Source: Pontibacter liquoris (GTDB taxonomy: Bacteria; Bacteroidota; Bacteroidia; Cytophagales; Hymenobacteraceae). From it: a stretch of 64,000 nucleotides of DNA. The stretch lies in the NCBI RefSeq assembly GCF_022758235.1, contig NZ_JALEBG010000001.1:248001-312000 (forward strand), read 5' to 3'. The translations under genes and the position numbers were made by a program. This document shows positions 7,821 to 16,461 of the stretch, piece after piece. The stretch's first letter is position 1; every line of letters begins with the position of its first letter. The notes below the pieces were generated by a model. The model was not told the origin of the DNA. It ran no database searches and saw nothing but the letters and a program-made list of their open reading frames with translations.

Positions 7821-7850
7821 TCAACCCCCTGCCCCCTTCAAAGGGGGACC
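7821..7850 (-). repeat. G-rich palindromic repeat, right (inverted) copy
   Basis: CCCCCTGCCCCCTTCAAAGG and following bases, the inverted counterpart of 7377-7404. Confidence 0.75.
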
Positions 7851-7880
7851 TTTAAATTGGCTTTTAAATACAACTCAACA

Positions 7881-8081
7881 TCAGTCTTCCGGCAGAATTT
7901 CCTTCACCCGGCCCACTTCGCCGGTTTCGAGGCGGACTTTGATGCCGTGCGGGTGGGTGGATGAATTAGTCAGAATGTCCTGCACGTAGCCTTCTGTGAG
8001 TGCGCCGGTACGCTGGTCTTCCTTCAGCACAATGTTAACATGCAGGCCGGGCTTGATGTCGGCGCGTTTTGTTCCGTTCAT
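7881..8081 (-). CDS. YwbE family protein (DUF2196)
   Basis: A 66-residue protein starting MNGTKRADIKPGLHVNIVLK, then EDQRTGALTEGYVQDILTNS, THPHGIKVRLETGEVGRVKEI. This is nearly the whole YwbE consensus, a small SH3-like beta-barrel family of unknown function. The start at 8081 is chosen because homologues begin at MNG; the upstream extension to 8120 is not family-like. Converges on the DUF559 element. Confidence 0.88.
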   Translation of the reverse strand: MNGTKRADIKPGLHVNIVLKEDQRTGALTEGYVQDILTNSSTHPHGIKVRLETGEVGRVKEILPED

Positions 8082-8156
8082 ACGGGAATGAGGGTTGATG
8101 AAAGCCGCAAGATACGACATTTACAGGGATGCGGCAGCACGCTGCTGCTGGTAAAG

Positions 8157-8657
8157 CTAGCGTTGCAGGGTAACAATGTTGAGATAGGGCTCGTCGGGGT
8201 CGAAGCTGAAGCGGGCAGGCGCGGTTACGTCCTGCTGTTTTACTTCTACCCGGGCAATATCGGGCAGGTACGCCAGCAGCAGTTCCGGCTTGCTGACCAG
8301 CTTATCATCAATAGCGATTTTCAGGTTTTGCTGCTGCGCCGGTACCTTAAAAGCGGCGTATACTTCCTGCAGCCGTGCCAGTTTGGTATCATTCTTCAAG
8401 GTCATCACCACTGCGCCAGCCTTCGCCTTATCGCCATACTTGGCTATTGCGACGGGGCCTTTCAACACGTCCATCCGCTGGATATGATCCGGGTGCAGAA
8501 CCAGGGCGTTCATCGCCCCTTCTTCGGAGCCGACGAGCAGGTAGGGCCGCGGCTGCGTTATACTTACCTGTTTGGTGATAGTGGCAGGCATGAGTTGCTG
8601 CGCCTGGGCCGCCAGGGCAAGTATAAAAAGCACTGCAATACATGCGAATTGTTTCAT
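8157..8657 (-). CDS. Exported protein with a TonB-plug-like segment
   Basis: 166 residues with signal peptide MKQFACIAVLFILALAAQAQ. The central stretch IQRMDVLKGPVAIAKYGDKA, then GAVVMTLK, is strikingly like the plug of SusC/TonB-dependent receptors (..EVLKGPaAaalYGsrAanGVilItTK), but the protein has no barrel. It may be a small domain reused as a periplasmic binder. The rest (AIDDKLVSKPELLLAYLPDI) repeats a receptor-plug flavour. No experimental function is known to me. Confidence 0.6.
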   Translation of the reverse strand: MKQFACIAVLFILALAAQAQQLMPATITKQVSITQPRPYLLVGSEEGAMNALVLHPDHIQRMDVLKGPVAIAKYGDKAKAGAVVMTLKNDTKLARLQEVYAAFKVPAQQQNLKIAIDDKLVSKPELLLAYLPDIARVEVKQQDVTAPARFSFDPDEPYLNIVTLQR

Positions 8658-8669
8658 AAGGGAAGCGGG

Positions 8670-8900
8670 TTAGTTATTTAGCTGGCGGATGTGTTTATCG
8701 GTGGGGTGTTGGGCCTTATGCTCCTCCGTTACATGCTTGATGTGGATAAAGATTCCCGTAAGAATCAGCAGGTGGCCCGCCAGAATCAGGTGCAGGTCCA
8801 GGTTGTTGGCGCTGAGGTGCAGCAGCCGTAGCAGAAAGCCTCCTGCTATCATCAGCGCTGCCACTACATAAAAAGCTCTCCGAATGTTTGTCCTGTTCAT
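8670..8900 (-). CDS. Small two-helix membrane protein
   Basis: 76 residues from ATG at 8900: a basic MNRTNIRRAF start and two hydrophobic helices (about 9-28 and 36-57) joined by a short loop, then a charged tail with HIKHVTEEHKAQH. The 9023 start would add an implausible Cys/Trp-rich prefix that crosses an AAGTATA-type site, so the shorter form is preferred. Family not recognised. It follows the gene at 8657 on the same strand in reverse order (8670 lies 12 bases upstream of it) and may share its transcript. Confidence 0.55.
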   Translation of the reverse strand: MNRTNIRRAFYVVAALMIAGGFLLRLLHLSANNLDLHLILAGHLLILTGIFIHIKHVTEEHKAQHPTDKHIRQLNN

Positions 8901-9070
8901 ATCAACTATACTTGGTAAAACATTGCTTCTGGTGTCCCGCCACAGCGGGCAGCGCCAGTATAACGTAGCTCGATAGGTAAATTTATATAAAAACGGGGTT
9001 AAATAACAAATTATTATTCTCAAAATGAAGCAAGTATCGCTAAAAGGTATTTAAGAGACCTCAAAAAATG

Positions 9071-10927
9071 CTACTCCGGATCCCCGGCCAACCCCTCCAG
9101 CGCAGAGATATGCAGGCTGCGCAGCATGGATGTTTTCTTGTGCTGATGGGCCTGCATGCGGTTCAGGATATCGTCGAGTAGCTGGATGGCCTGCACAATG
9201 TAGGGGCCTTTGTTCAGCATTACGCAATCGGCGCGCTGGGCCATGGCAGCATCGGTGATCTCGGCCCGGGAGGGGCGGCCTTTTTTTGCCAGTGTTTCCA
9301 ATACCTGTGTGGCCCAAACCACCGGCAGGTGTGCCGCCTCGCTTAGCCACAGGATCTCTTCCTGCACTTCGGCCAGCCGCTGCCAGCCACATTCCACGGC
9401 CAGGTCGCCGCGCGCAATCATAATGCCGGCCGGGTAGCTGCGCATCACGGCCAGCAGTAGGGGCGCCAGGTTGCGGAAGCCTTCCTTGGTCTCGATCTTG
9501 AGCATAATGCCTGTGTCTTCGGCATTCAGCTCCCGGAGTTGCTCCTGCAGGGCTTCTACCATCGTGGTGTCGTTCACAAACGAAAGGCCCACCATGTCGG
9601 CATGCTGCGCTACAAAGCGCAGGTCTGCTTTGTCTTTATCGGTGAGGCCGTACAGGTGCAGTTTAGTGTCGGGCAGGTTGATGCCATTATCTGCCCGGAG
9701 CTTGCTGCCTGTGTCGCTGGCGTAGGTGATTTTTACCAGCAACTGTTCCGGGCTCACCTGCTGCACCTGGCCTTCTATCTTGCCGTCGTTAAACAGGATA
9801 GGTTGGCCGGGCTTTACATGCGCAAACACCTCGGGCAGCGTGCACGAAATATGTGCCGGCTGCACCACATGGCCCTGGGCATCATACTGTGCGGCCTCGC
9901 CCGGTAGTGGCGCTTTTGTAAGCACCAGTATGTCGTTTTTCCGGAGCAGTAAAGGATGTTCGAAAGCCGGTAGTTGCCCAACTTTGGTGGAGCGCTCCAG
10001 CACCGTATCTGCCTTTACTTTCAGCTCGGTGCCTGTGGTGATGTAGGAGCTTTTGAGCAGGTGTGTCAGTACGCCCCGGGCCTCTTTTAGTACCACGGCC
10101 AGGTGGCGGTGCCGCCCGCGCGTATCGGTAAAGGAAAGCGTGTCGCCGGGTTGCAGTTGGGCCAGCCAGTCCGCATCTACGGGCAGGATGGCATCGGGCT
10201 GCAGCGGCGGTTCCGCACTCGGCGGCGCCAGCCATACTTTGGCAGGAGCCATTACCTGGCCCAGCTCGTTCTGCACCGGTTGTATCACCAGCAGGGGCGG
10301 GGAAGGTTTCAAGGGACCGGTGCGCAGCTTCGGGCCCATCAAATCCATCAGGATGTGGCACGGAATATCAAGCTCGCTGCTGGCCTTGCGCACCTGCTGT
10401 ACCATCCGCAGCCATACTTCCTCTCCGTCGTGGGCACAGTTAATGCGGGCGCAGTTCATCCCAGCTTTCAGCAGGCGGCAAACCAGGTCATAGTCGTCTG
10501 CCAGGTCCGACGAAAACGTTACCATGATGCGGGTGCTACGGTTGCCGGGCGCGGGGCCTAGCAAAGCTTTGGTGTGGCTGGCAAGCAGGGGCTGGTTTTC
10601 TGCAAACGAAACGGCCAGATGCTCCTCCCTGGGCTCGCAACTGGCCAGGAAGCACAGCTGGTGGCGCACGGCCTGCAGGCTGGCAAGCACATGCCCTTCG
10701 GCGCGCCCCAGCGAGGAAAGCCCGAGCCGTGCCAGCGACGCCTGCAGCTCCCGGATGTCATGCTGCCGCAGGGCCAGGTAGTGGAGCAGGTTGCGGGCAC
10801 TGTTCCGGAAAGCAGGATATACTTTCTGAATGGCCGGCGCAAATTTCTGTTCCAGTTCCAGGGCTTGCGAGTGCAACAGGTCCAGTTGCGCGATCAGGTC
10901 TTTGTAATGCTTGTCAGGATGTGGCAT
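9071..10927 (-). CDS. Atypical pyruvate kinase-like protein with N-terminal extension
   Basis: 618 residues. Residues 1-125 are a helical domain absent from classical pyruvate kinase. From 130 on, the TIM barrel is recognisable: RIMVTFSSD, ARINCAHDG (R161; usually NFSHG), LMDLMGPKLRTG, MLKIETKEG (K477, E479), MIARGDLAVECG (D508), PVVWATQVLE (T540), GRPSRAEITDAA. The B-domain between about 205 and 420 is roughly twice normal length. Where pyruvate kinase has SGETA there is NKGPY, and the C-terminal allosteric domain is absent. Catalytic Lys, Glu, Asp and Thr are kept, so phosphoryl-transfer chemistry is plausible, but substrate and direction are uncertain. Monocistronic. Confidence 0.8.
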   Translation of the reverse strand: MPHPDKHYKDLIAQLDLLHSQALELEQKFAPAIQKVYPAFRNSARNLLHYLALRQHDIRELQASLARLGLSSLGRAEGHVLASLQAVRHQLCFLASCEPREEHLAVSFAENQPLLASHTKALLGPAPGNRSTRIMVTFSSDLADDYDLVCRLLKAGMNCARINCAHDGEEVWLRMVQQVRKASSELDIPCHILMDLMGPKLRTGPLKPSPPLLVIQPVQNELGQVMAPAKVWLAPPSAEPPLQPDAILPVDADWLAQLQPGDTLSFTDTRGRHRHLAVVLKEARGVLTHLLKSSYITTGTELKVKADTVLERSTKVGQLPAFEHPLLLRKNDILVLTKAPLPGEAAQYDAQGHVVQPAHISCTLPEVFAHVKPGQPILFNDGKIEGQVQQVSPEQLLVKITYASDTGSKLRADNGINLPDTKLHLYGLTDKDKADLRFVAQHADMVGLSFVNDTTMVEALQEQLRELNAEDTGIMLKIETKEGFRNLAPLLLAVMRSYPAGIMIARGDLAVECGWQRLAEVQEEILWLSEAAHLPVVWATQVLETLAKKGRPSRAEITDAAMAQRADCVMLNKGPYIVQAIQLLDDILNRMQAHQHKKTSMLRSLHISALEGLAGDPE

Positions 10928-11028
10928 GGCTATTTGCAGAAGGTATATCTTACAAACTGTCTTTAGACGGCTTGGGTTATAGCGAAAGCGGGCAGAGCAG
11001 TGGCTTTAATAGTATGGCCTAGTAGTGC

Positions 11029-11844
11029 TTACTCTTTATCCGGGTTATCGGCAGCGCCTAGGGCAAACATAAAAAGGCCATAGCAGATCGTGCCGACCGC
11101 CACGGCAATAAAGTAGAAATGCCCGACCCGGTCGCCGATAAAATCAAAGGCCTTGTCCGTGTTCACCACATAGCGGGCATTTTCCAGAACACCCGCTTTA
11201 AGGAAGAAAAAGCCAATAATTCCCAGAATGATCCCCCGGGCGACATAGCCTGCCCAGGCCAGGGGATGCACCAGCGGCTTCAGAATGGCATACAGGCGGT
11301 CGATGTCCAACCTTTCCTTATACCCTTTTGTGATTCCGTAGAGCAGCTGCACAATAGCCGTTATCAAGATGATCAGGCCCGCGCCGATAATAGCCCAATT
11401 GCCCATGTTGTGCTGCAATAGCTGGCTTACAAGCTGGCGTTGTTCCTGGGGCTGTCCGTTTTCGGGGATGTTGCTGATGCCAAGCAAAACTGCAATGGCC
11501 GCATAAGCAATAAAGGCATCAGCTACCGAGCTCAAGGCAATGCCGACCCGCAGGGCGATGCCTTTTAGCTGCCTGCCGTAGCCGTAAGGGTCTTTCAGGC
11601 TTTCGTAGATGCGCCAGATAATATAACTCACCGAGCCAAGCAGGATGATCCAGACAAACACTCTTCCGATGGTATAATCACTCAGGTAAGCAAGCAGGCT
11701 GCTTTCATCTGCGCCGCCCTGCTTGAGCCTTAAAAAGGAAAGTATGGCAATGACCCCGATGGCCACGTAAATGAGCCCGGTAGAAAAACACCCGTAAACG
11801 GGCAGCAGGCAAATCCAGCGTTTTATCTGTTTTGTGGCGTGCAT
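11029..11844 (-). CDS. DUF1206 integral membrane protein
   Basis: 271 residues with six hydrophobic helices arranged as three pairs, each starting with a glycine-rich turn (YGCFSTGLIYVAIGVIA, DAFIAYAAIAVLLG, WAGYVARGIILGIIGFFF). This three-fold repeat is the DUF1206 pattern. Charged loops SLKDPYGYG and KGYKERLD separate the pairs. Function unknown. The start ATG at 11844 is followed by a basic ATKQIKRW segment suited to a cytoplasmic N-terminus. Confidence 0.85.
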   Translation of the reverse strand: MHATKQIKRWICLLPVYGCFSTGLIYVAIGVIAILSFLRLKQGGADESSLLAYLSDYTIGRVFVWIILLGSVSYIIWRIYESLKDPYGYGRQLKGIALRVGIALSSVADAFIAYAAIAVLLGISNIPENGQPQEQRQLVSQLLQHNMGNWAIIGAGLIILITAIVQLLYGITKGYKERLDIDRLYAILKPLVHPLAWAGYVARGIILGIIGFFFLKAGVLENARYVVNTDKAFDFIGDRVGHFYFIAVAVGTICYGLFMFALGAADNPDKE

Positions 11845-12059
11845 GGATCGGGATTAGGGTTCTGAGGTGATCGGCTAACGTATTGGTGCGCTCTAAACAG
11901 AGTAGTATACTTGCTGCTAACAACATCTTGTTACGTAAGTGCAACCCCTTGCTAATTATACCTTATACTTTATCAATTCATCCCTACGTTAACGAAGCGT
12001 AATATTCTGCTGCTCTCCCCAAAATTTCCGACCTTTGCCCAAACCACTGTATTATCCTT

Positions 12060-12683
12060 ATGTCACGACCGCTGAGACTGATCATATTTGCCGGCATTGT
12101 ACTGGTGCTTTTCTATTTTGTAAAAGATACCCTTTTCAACGACGACAACTACATCAAACCGCTGCTGCAGGAGCGCCAGAACAAGGAACTCTCGTTCCGG
12201 AGCCGTGAGAACTCGCCGTTTACCGAAGATGGCCGCCGGGCATTCAAGGGCCTGACCTATTATGAGCCCAACCTGGCTTACCGCGTGAAAGCGCAGCTGC
12301 AGGCCATTCCGAAGCAGGACACAGTGCAGATGAAGATGAATAACGGCACGTCGGAACCCTACCTGCGCTATGCCACAGCCACCTTCGAGCTGGAAGGACA
12401 GCCCCAGCGCCTTACCTTGTTCAAGCGCCTGAGCGGTGAGAAGCAGGAGGAGCTGTTTGTGCCCTTCACTGACAAGACCAACGGCTTTGAAACGTATGGT
12501 GGCGGCCGTTTCCTGGATGTGGCTTATAGAGAGGATGCCAAAACCATTCAGCTGGATTTTAACCGTGCCTACAGCCCTTACTGCAACTATAATCCCGATT
12601 ACGTGTGCCCCGTGCCCCCGCAGGATAACCGCCTGGCAGTAGCTGTTCCGGCCGGGGAGAAAACCTACGAAGGAGCGCATTAA
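12060..12683 (+). CDS. DUF1684 domain protein, membrane-anchored
   Basis: 207 residues with an N-terminal hydrophobic anchor (about 5-22) and then the DUF1684 core: FRSRENSPFT, KGLTYYEPN, VPFTDKTNGFETYGGGRFLD, LDFNRAYSPYCNYNPDYVCPVPPQDN, GEKTY. The TNG.TYGxGR..D and paired-cysteine NPxxxCPxPP signatures match the family and also the second copy at 60102-61034. Function unknown; extracytoplasmic by topology. Island A starts right after the stop. Confidence 0.82.
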   Translation: MSRPLRLIIFAGIVLVLFYFVKDTLFNDDNYIKPLLQERQNKELSFRSRENSPFTEDGRRAFKGLTYYEPNLAYRVKAQLQAIPKQDTVQMKMNNGTSEPYLRYATATFELEGQPQRLTLFKRLSGEKQEELFVPFTDKTNGFETYGGGRFLDVAYREDAKTIQLDFNRAYSPYCNYNPDYVCPVPPQDNRLAVAVPAGEKTYEGAH

Positions 12684-12892
12684 GGCTTTAACCTAACTCC
12701 AGCCCTTTCCTGGGAGCAGGGGAGGGCAGGTGTGGCTTATGGTTTTCTGAAGTATAAGCGGAGTGGTACTGAGTCTAACCCCCCTACTCTCTCCTTGTTT
12801 TTTGAAGAGGGCCCCTACCCCCAGGAGGGGAGCCTGTAATTACTGCTTGAGAAGTATAAGTGGTGTAGGTTTGGCTTCTTTAGTTTTCTCAC

Positions 12893-12915
12893 AAGATCCT
12901 TTCAGGATGACAAAA
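12893..12915 (+). repeat. AGATCCTTTCAGGATGAC repeat, copy 1
   Basis: Contains ATCCTTTCAGGAT, an interrupted palindrome (ATCCT/AGGAT). Followed by an A/G-rich stretch, as in the other copies. Confidence 0.8.
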
Positions 12916-12972
12916 AGGGAAAGTGTGCTGTTTTGCTAGAGACAAGTATAAGCGGTATAGGTTAGGTGATAA

Positions 12973-13001
12973 CATCCCCCTACCCCCTTCAAAGGGGGAC
13001 T
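12973..13001 (-). repeat. G-rich palindromic repeat in island A
   Basis: Same unit as the one flanking the DUF559 ORF, in the orientation of 7821-7850. Confidence 0.8.
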
Positions 13002-13061
13002 TTCTGCCGATGGAAGAGCAGCAGCAAGCTTGCGTAGGAAAGGCTTAACCTCCCTTCCACC

Positions 13062-13084
13062 AAGATCCTTTCAGGATGACAAAA
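13062..13084 (+). repeat. AGATCCTTTCAGGATGAC repeat, copy 2
   Basis: Preceded by CTCCCTTCCACC, which also precedes or faces the copies in islands B and C in related form. Confidence 0.8.
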
Positions 13085-13147
13085 GAGAAGGAGGCAAGGA
13101 GAGCAGGTTTATACTTGTACTTCAGCTATACTTTCATAGCAGCTGCC

Positions 13148-13177
13148 ATCGTGCGGACAGGTCGCGACCTGCCCTAC
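13148..13177. repeat. CAGGTCGCGACCTG palindrome in island A
   Basis: A perfect 14-bp palindrome at 13158-13171 within GTGCGGACAGGTCGCGACCT; second copy at 51873-51903. Confidence 0.8.
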
Positions 13178-13217
13178 AGGGGTATCCACAAGCAAAGGCA
13201 GCTGCTATCGAAATCTT

Positions 13218-13382
13218 CCCAGTCCTTGGGTTGAGCGCCTTGGTGTGTTGCGGTGCCCGTCAGGGCAGCCCGCAGCGTAGCGAGGAGCAGCTTCACGCCA
13301 CAGTGCGATGCCAAAGGACAAGCCCTCGCGGGCTTGGAGCGCACCAAAGTCAAAAATCAAATAAGGCAAGTATAAAACTGAG
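13218..13382 (+). repeat. Dispersed element of about 170 bp, copy A
   Basis: Begins CCCAGTCCTTGGGTTGAGCG, passes through a GCAGCCCGC...GGCAGC-like hairpin-rich centre and CGCGGGCTTGGAGCGC, and ends GGCAAGTATAAAACTGAG. Copies: 18790-18956 (inverted) and 51975-52151 (direct). Confidence 0.8.
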
Positions 13383-13748
13383 CAATACAAGCAGCTAGTA
13401 AGTATAGCCAAACTAGCTATAAAACGTAGGAATACACCTAGCTACCAAGTATAGCCTAAGTTATAGAGCAGCATCTACAGCCACTACCAAGTATAACCAA
13501 AAGTAAAACGAAGCATCAACCAGCGGCTACCGAATATACCAACTAGTATAAACTACCACAGCAACCCCAAGCTGCCAACTATAACCGAAAGCACACCTCA
13601 GCATAAAACGGCAATAGCCTGTTACTCCCCAGCAACCCTTCTTTCAGACATTTTTCCTGGCCTTGCGCCACTAAACAGAATTATGCTTAATTTTGAAGAA
13701 CAGGAGCTGCTTTAAAGGCGGTTATACTTTCATACAACAGAAAACAAC

Positions 13749-16160
13749 ATGCTGATTTCGTTCGACTGGCTGAAACAACTGATCCACATAGACAAACCTG
13801 CAGAGGAAATAGGCACTTTACTTACGGGCGCAGGCCTCGAAGTGGAGGGCATTCATACGTACGAGGCGGTGCAGGGCGGCCTGGAAGGCATTGTGCTGGG
13901 GCAGGTGCTCACCTGCGAGCGCCACCCGGATGCCGACCGCCTCAGCATCACCACCGTCGATATTGGCACGGGCACACCGAGCCAGATCGTGTGTGGCGCC
14001 CCCAACGTGGGCGCCGGGCAGCGCGTGGTGGTGGCTACTGTTAACAGCACGCTGTACCCCACGGGCGGCGAACCTTTTAAGATCAAGAAATCAAAAATAC
14101 GCGGCGCTGCTTCCGAAGGGATGATCTGCGCCGAGGACGAAATTGGCATCGGTACCTCGCATGCGGGCATCATGGTGCTGGACACCGACCTGCCCAACGG
14201 CACACCGGCCGCCGCCTTCTTCGGGCTGGACTCCGACAAAGTGTTCGAGATCGGTCTGACGCCGAACCGGGCCGATGCCGCCTCGCATTACGGCGTGGCC
14301 CGCGACCTACAGGCCCTGACCGGTGCCAAAGCAGAACTGCCTTCTGTGGAAGCCTTCGGGGTAAGCAATACCTCCCGAAGTATAACCGTGGAAGTGGAAA
14401 ATACCGCTGCCTGCCCGCGCTATGCCGGGGTAACAGTTTCAGGTATAAAAGTAGGCCCTTCGCCCGAGTGGATGCAGCGGCGCCTGCGCGCCATCGGCCT
14501 CTCGCCCATTAACAACGTGGTGGACGTAACCAACTATGTGCTGCACGAACTGGGCCAGCCGCTGCATGCCTTTGACGCTGACAAGATAAAAGGCGGGAAG
14601 ATTGTGGTGAAAACCGTGGCCGAGGGCACCGTGTTTAAAACGCTGGATGGCGTGGAGCGCAAGCTGCAGGCTACCGACCTGATGATCTGCAATGCCGAAG
14701 AGCCCATGGCGATTGGCGGCGTATTTGGCGGGATAGAATCGGGGGTATCGGCCGAAACAACAAGTATCTTTATCGAAAGCGCATATTTCTCGCCGGACTG
14801 GGTGCGCCGCACGGGCATGGCCCACGGCCTGAAAACAGATGCCTCTTTCCGTTTTGAGCGGGGCACCGATCCGGACATGGTCATCACGGCGCTGAAGCGC
14901 GCGGCCCTGCTAGTGCAGGAGGTAGCCGGCGGCGAGGTCTCATCCCAAATCGTGGATGTGTACCCCAACCCGATCGGCAGCCGCGAGATTGTGGTAAGTA
15001 TAGCCCGTATTCACAGCCTGATCGGGCAGCACATCGGCACAGAGCGCATCAAAACGATTCTCACAGACCTGGGCATCACGATCACCGGCGAAACTGAAAC
15101 GCACCTGACCTTGTCGGTGCCACCGTTTAAGGTGGACGTGACCCGCGAGGCCGATGTGGTGGAAGAAGTGCTGCGTATCTATGGCTTTAACAACATCACG
15201 GTAAGCGAGCACATGTCGTCCACGTTTCTGGCCAACTTTCCGCGGCCAAACCCGGAAGATATCACTGACGCTATCATGAGCTATATTGCCGATAACGGCT
15301 TCCACGAGATCATTACCAACTCCATTACCAACTCTAATTACTATACACAGGACGGGGAAGAAGCGGGGTTGGTGGAAGTGGTGAACTATAACTCCGAAGA
15401 CCTGGACGTGTTGCGCAAGAGCATGGTGTTTTCGGGGCTGGAGGTGCTGCGCCGCAACATCAACCGCCGCCAGCGCGACCTGAAGCTTTTTGAATTGGGC
15501 AAAGTATACAGCAAGCTGGAAGGCGAATACAAGGAAAGTCGCCGGCTGGCCCTATACCTGGCCGGCAACGTGTCGGCCGAAAGCTGGAAGCAGCCAAGTA
15601 TAAAAACTGCTTTCCACGACCTGGCAGGCGTGGTGCAGAACGTGCTGCGCAAGCTGAACGCCGGCGATTTTGAGATGCAGCCACTGGCGCCTAACCGCTA
15701 CCTGCAGCAGGGTATTGCGTATACCAAAAACGGCACGGTGCTGGCTGAGCTTGGTCCGCTGGATGCCCTTGTAGCGCGGCAGATGGAAGTGAAAGAGCAG
15801 GTATGGTACGCCGAACTGAACTGGGATTACCTGCTTAAAAAGTATAAAGACAAGCTGACGGCCGAAGAGCTGCCTAAATATCCGGAAGTGCGCCGCGATC
15901 TGTCGCTGGTGCTGGATAAAAATGTTACCTTCGACCAAGTCCGCCAGATCGCGTTGCGCACCGAGCGCAAGCTGCTGCAGGATGTGAATGTGTTTGACGT
16001 GTACGAGGGCGACAAAATAGAAGCCGGTAAAAAGGCCTATGCCATCAGCTTTACGTTGCTGGACCGCCAGCAAACCCTGACCGATAAGGTGATCGAGAGT
16101 ACGATGAACCGCCTGATGCAACAATTTGAGAAACAACTGGGAGCTTTTATCCGCAAATAG
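13749..16160 (+). CDS. pheT: Phenylalanyl-tRNA synthetase beta subunit
   Basis: 803 residues, normal length for bacterial PheT, which with PheS charges tRNA-Phe. Domains run in order: N-terminal MLISFDWLKQLI, an EMAP-like tRNA-binding domain about 40-155 (RHPDADRLSITTVD, IVCGAPNV), B3/B4 with NRADAASHYGVARDL and YAGVTVSG, B5 (DVTREADVVEEVLRIYGFNN), a catalytic-like B6/B7 region, and a C-terminal anticodon-binding FDX-ACB domain (KYPEVRRDLSLVLD). pheS is not adjacent. The codon pair AGT ATA is used repeatedly (14382, 14996, 15598). Confidence 0.97.
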   Translation: MLISFDWLKQLIHIDKPAEEIGTLLTGAGLEVEGIHTYEAVQGGLEGIVLGQVLTCERHPDADRLSITTVDIGTGTPSQIVCGAPNVGAGQRVVVATVNSTLYPTGGEPFKIKKSKIRGAASEGMICAEDEIGIGTSHAGIMVLDTDLPNGTPAAAFFGLDSDKVFEIGLTPNRADAASHYGVARDLQALTGAKAELPSVEAFGVSNTSRSITVEVENTAACPRYAGVTVSGIKVGPSPEWMQRRLRAIGLSPINNVVDVTNYVLHELGQPLHAFDADKIKGGKIVVKTVAEGTVFKTLDGVERKLQATDLMICNAEEPMAIGGVFGGIESGVSAETTSIFIESAYFSPDWVRRTGMAHGLKTDASFRFERGTDPDMVITALKRAALLVQEVAGGEVSSQIVDVYPNPIGSREIVVSIARIHSLIGQHIGTERIKTILTDLGITITGETETHLTLSVPPFKVDVTREADVVEEVLRIYGFNNITVSEHMSSTFLANFPRPNPEDITDAIMSYIADNGFHEIITNSITNSNYYTQDGEEAGLVEVVNYNSEDLDVLRKSMVFSGLEVLRRNINRRQRDLKLFELGKVYSKLEGEYKESRRLALYLAGNVSAESWKQPSIKTAFHDLAGVVQNVLRKLNAGDFEMQPLAPNRYLQQGIAYTKNGTVLAELGPLDALVARQMEVKEQVWYAELNWDYLLKKYKDKLTAEELPKYPEVRRDLSLVLDKNVTFDQVRQIALRTERKLLQDVNVFDVYEGDKIEAGKKAYAISFTLLDRQQTLTDKVIESTMNRLMQQFEKQLGAFIRK

Positions 16161-16164
16161 TGTT

Positions 16165-16461
16165 ATGCCAAAAGAAAAGCAACTACAACAGCTCCAGCAT
16201 ATTGAAGATAAGCTGCGCCGCCTGATCAACCGCTATGCCGATGTGCAGCAGCGCCTTGCCAAAGCCCAGGAAGAAATTCAGGCTCTGGAAGAACAGGTGG
16301 CCGAGAAAGAGCAGCAAATAAAAAATTTTCAAAATCAGGAGAATATTGTTAAAATTGTAGACACGATAGCAGGAAACACTGCAAATTCGACAGAGTTAAA
16401 GCTCAAACTAAACGAATACATAAGAGAAATCGATAAGTGTATTGCTTACCTGCAGGACTAA
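16165..16461 (+). CDS. Small coiled-coil protein between pheT and zapA
   Basis: 98 residues from ATG at 16165, 4 bases after the pheT stop. Residues about 3-60 form an unbroken heptad-rich coiled coil (LQQLQHIEDKLRRLINRYAD, AKAQEEIQALEEQVAEKEQQ). A short C-terminal helical domain (KLKLNEYIREIDKCIAYLQD) follows. Position next to zapA and the coiled coil suggest a divisome-associated partner analogous to ZapB, but no sequence family is claimed. The longer frame from 16126 overlaps the pheT 3' end and is rejected. Confidence 0.8.
   Translation: MPKEKQLQQLQHIEDKLRRLINRYADVQQRLAKAQEEIQALEEQVAEKEQQIKNFQNQENIVKIVDTIAGNTANSTELKLKLNEYIREIDKCIAYLQD

Larger units (their letters stand above)
7377..7850. 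mobile_element. Candidate mini-element: DUF559 ORF between inverted G-rich palindromes
   Basis: The DUF559 ORF (7451-7780) lies between two copies of the CCCCCTTTGAAGGGGG palindrome whose asymmetric TAGGGGGATG flanks face opposite ways, giving terminal inverted repeats about 474 bp apart. The same repeat occurs without the ORF in islands A and B. The arrangement recalls REP sequences that bracket their own REP-associated enzyme gene. Mobility is an inference; no target-site duplication was identified. Confidence 0.35.
12684..13748. repeat. Composite repeat island A (no genes)
   Basis: About 1.06 kb between DUF1684 and pheT with no credible ORF. It carries, in order: a C-rich block (12778-12835), the AGATCCTTTCAGGATGAC repeat (12893-12915), the G-rich palindrome (12973-13001), a second AGATCC repeat (13062-13084), a GTCGCGAC-centred palindrome (13148-13177), a 165-bp dispersed element (13218-13382), and an AAGTATA-studded tail to about 13560. 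Many of these units recur in islands B and C. Confidence 0.8.

Noticed and set aside
13030-13398. 122-codon frame inside island A
   Set aside because: Made of repeat units shared with islands B and C; coding is not conserved between copies.
12684-13748. CRISPR array or integron in the repeat islands
   Set aside because: Repeats are of different kinds, irregularly spaced, without uniform spacers and without cas or integrase genes.
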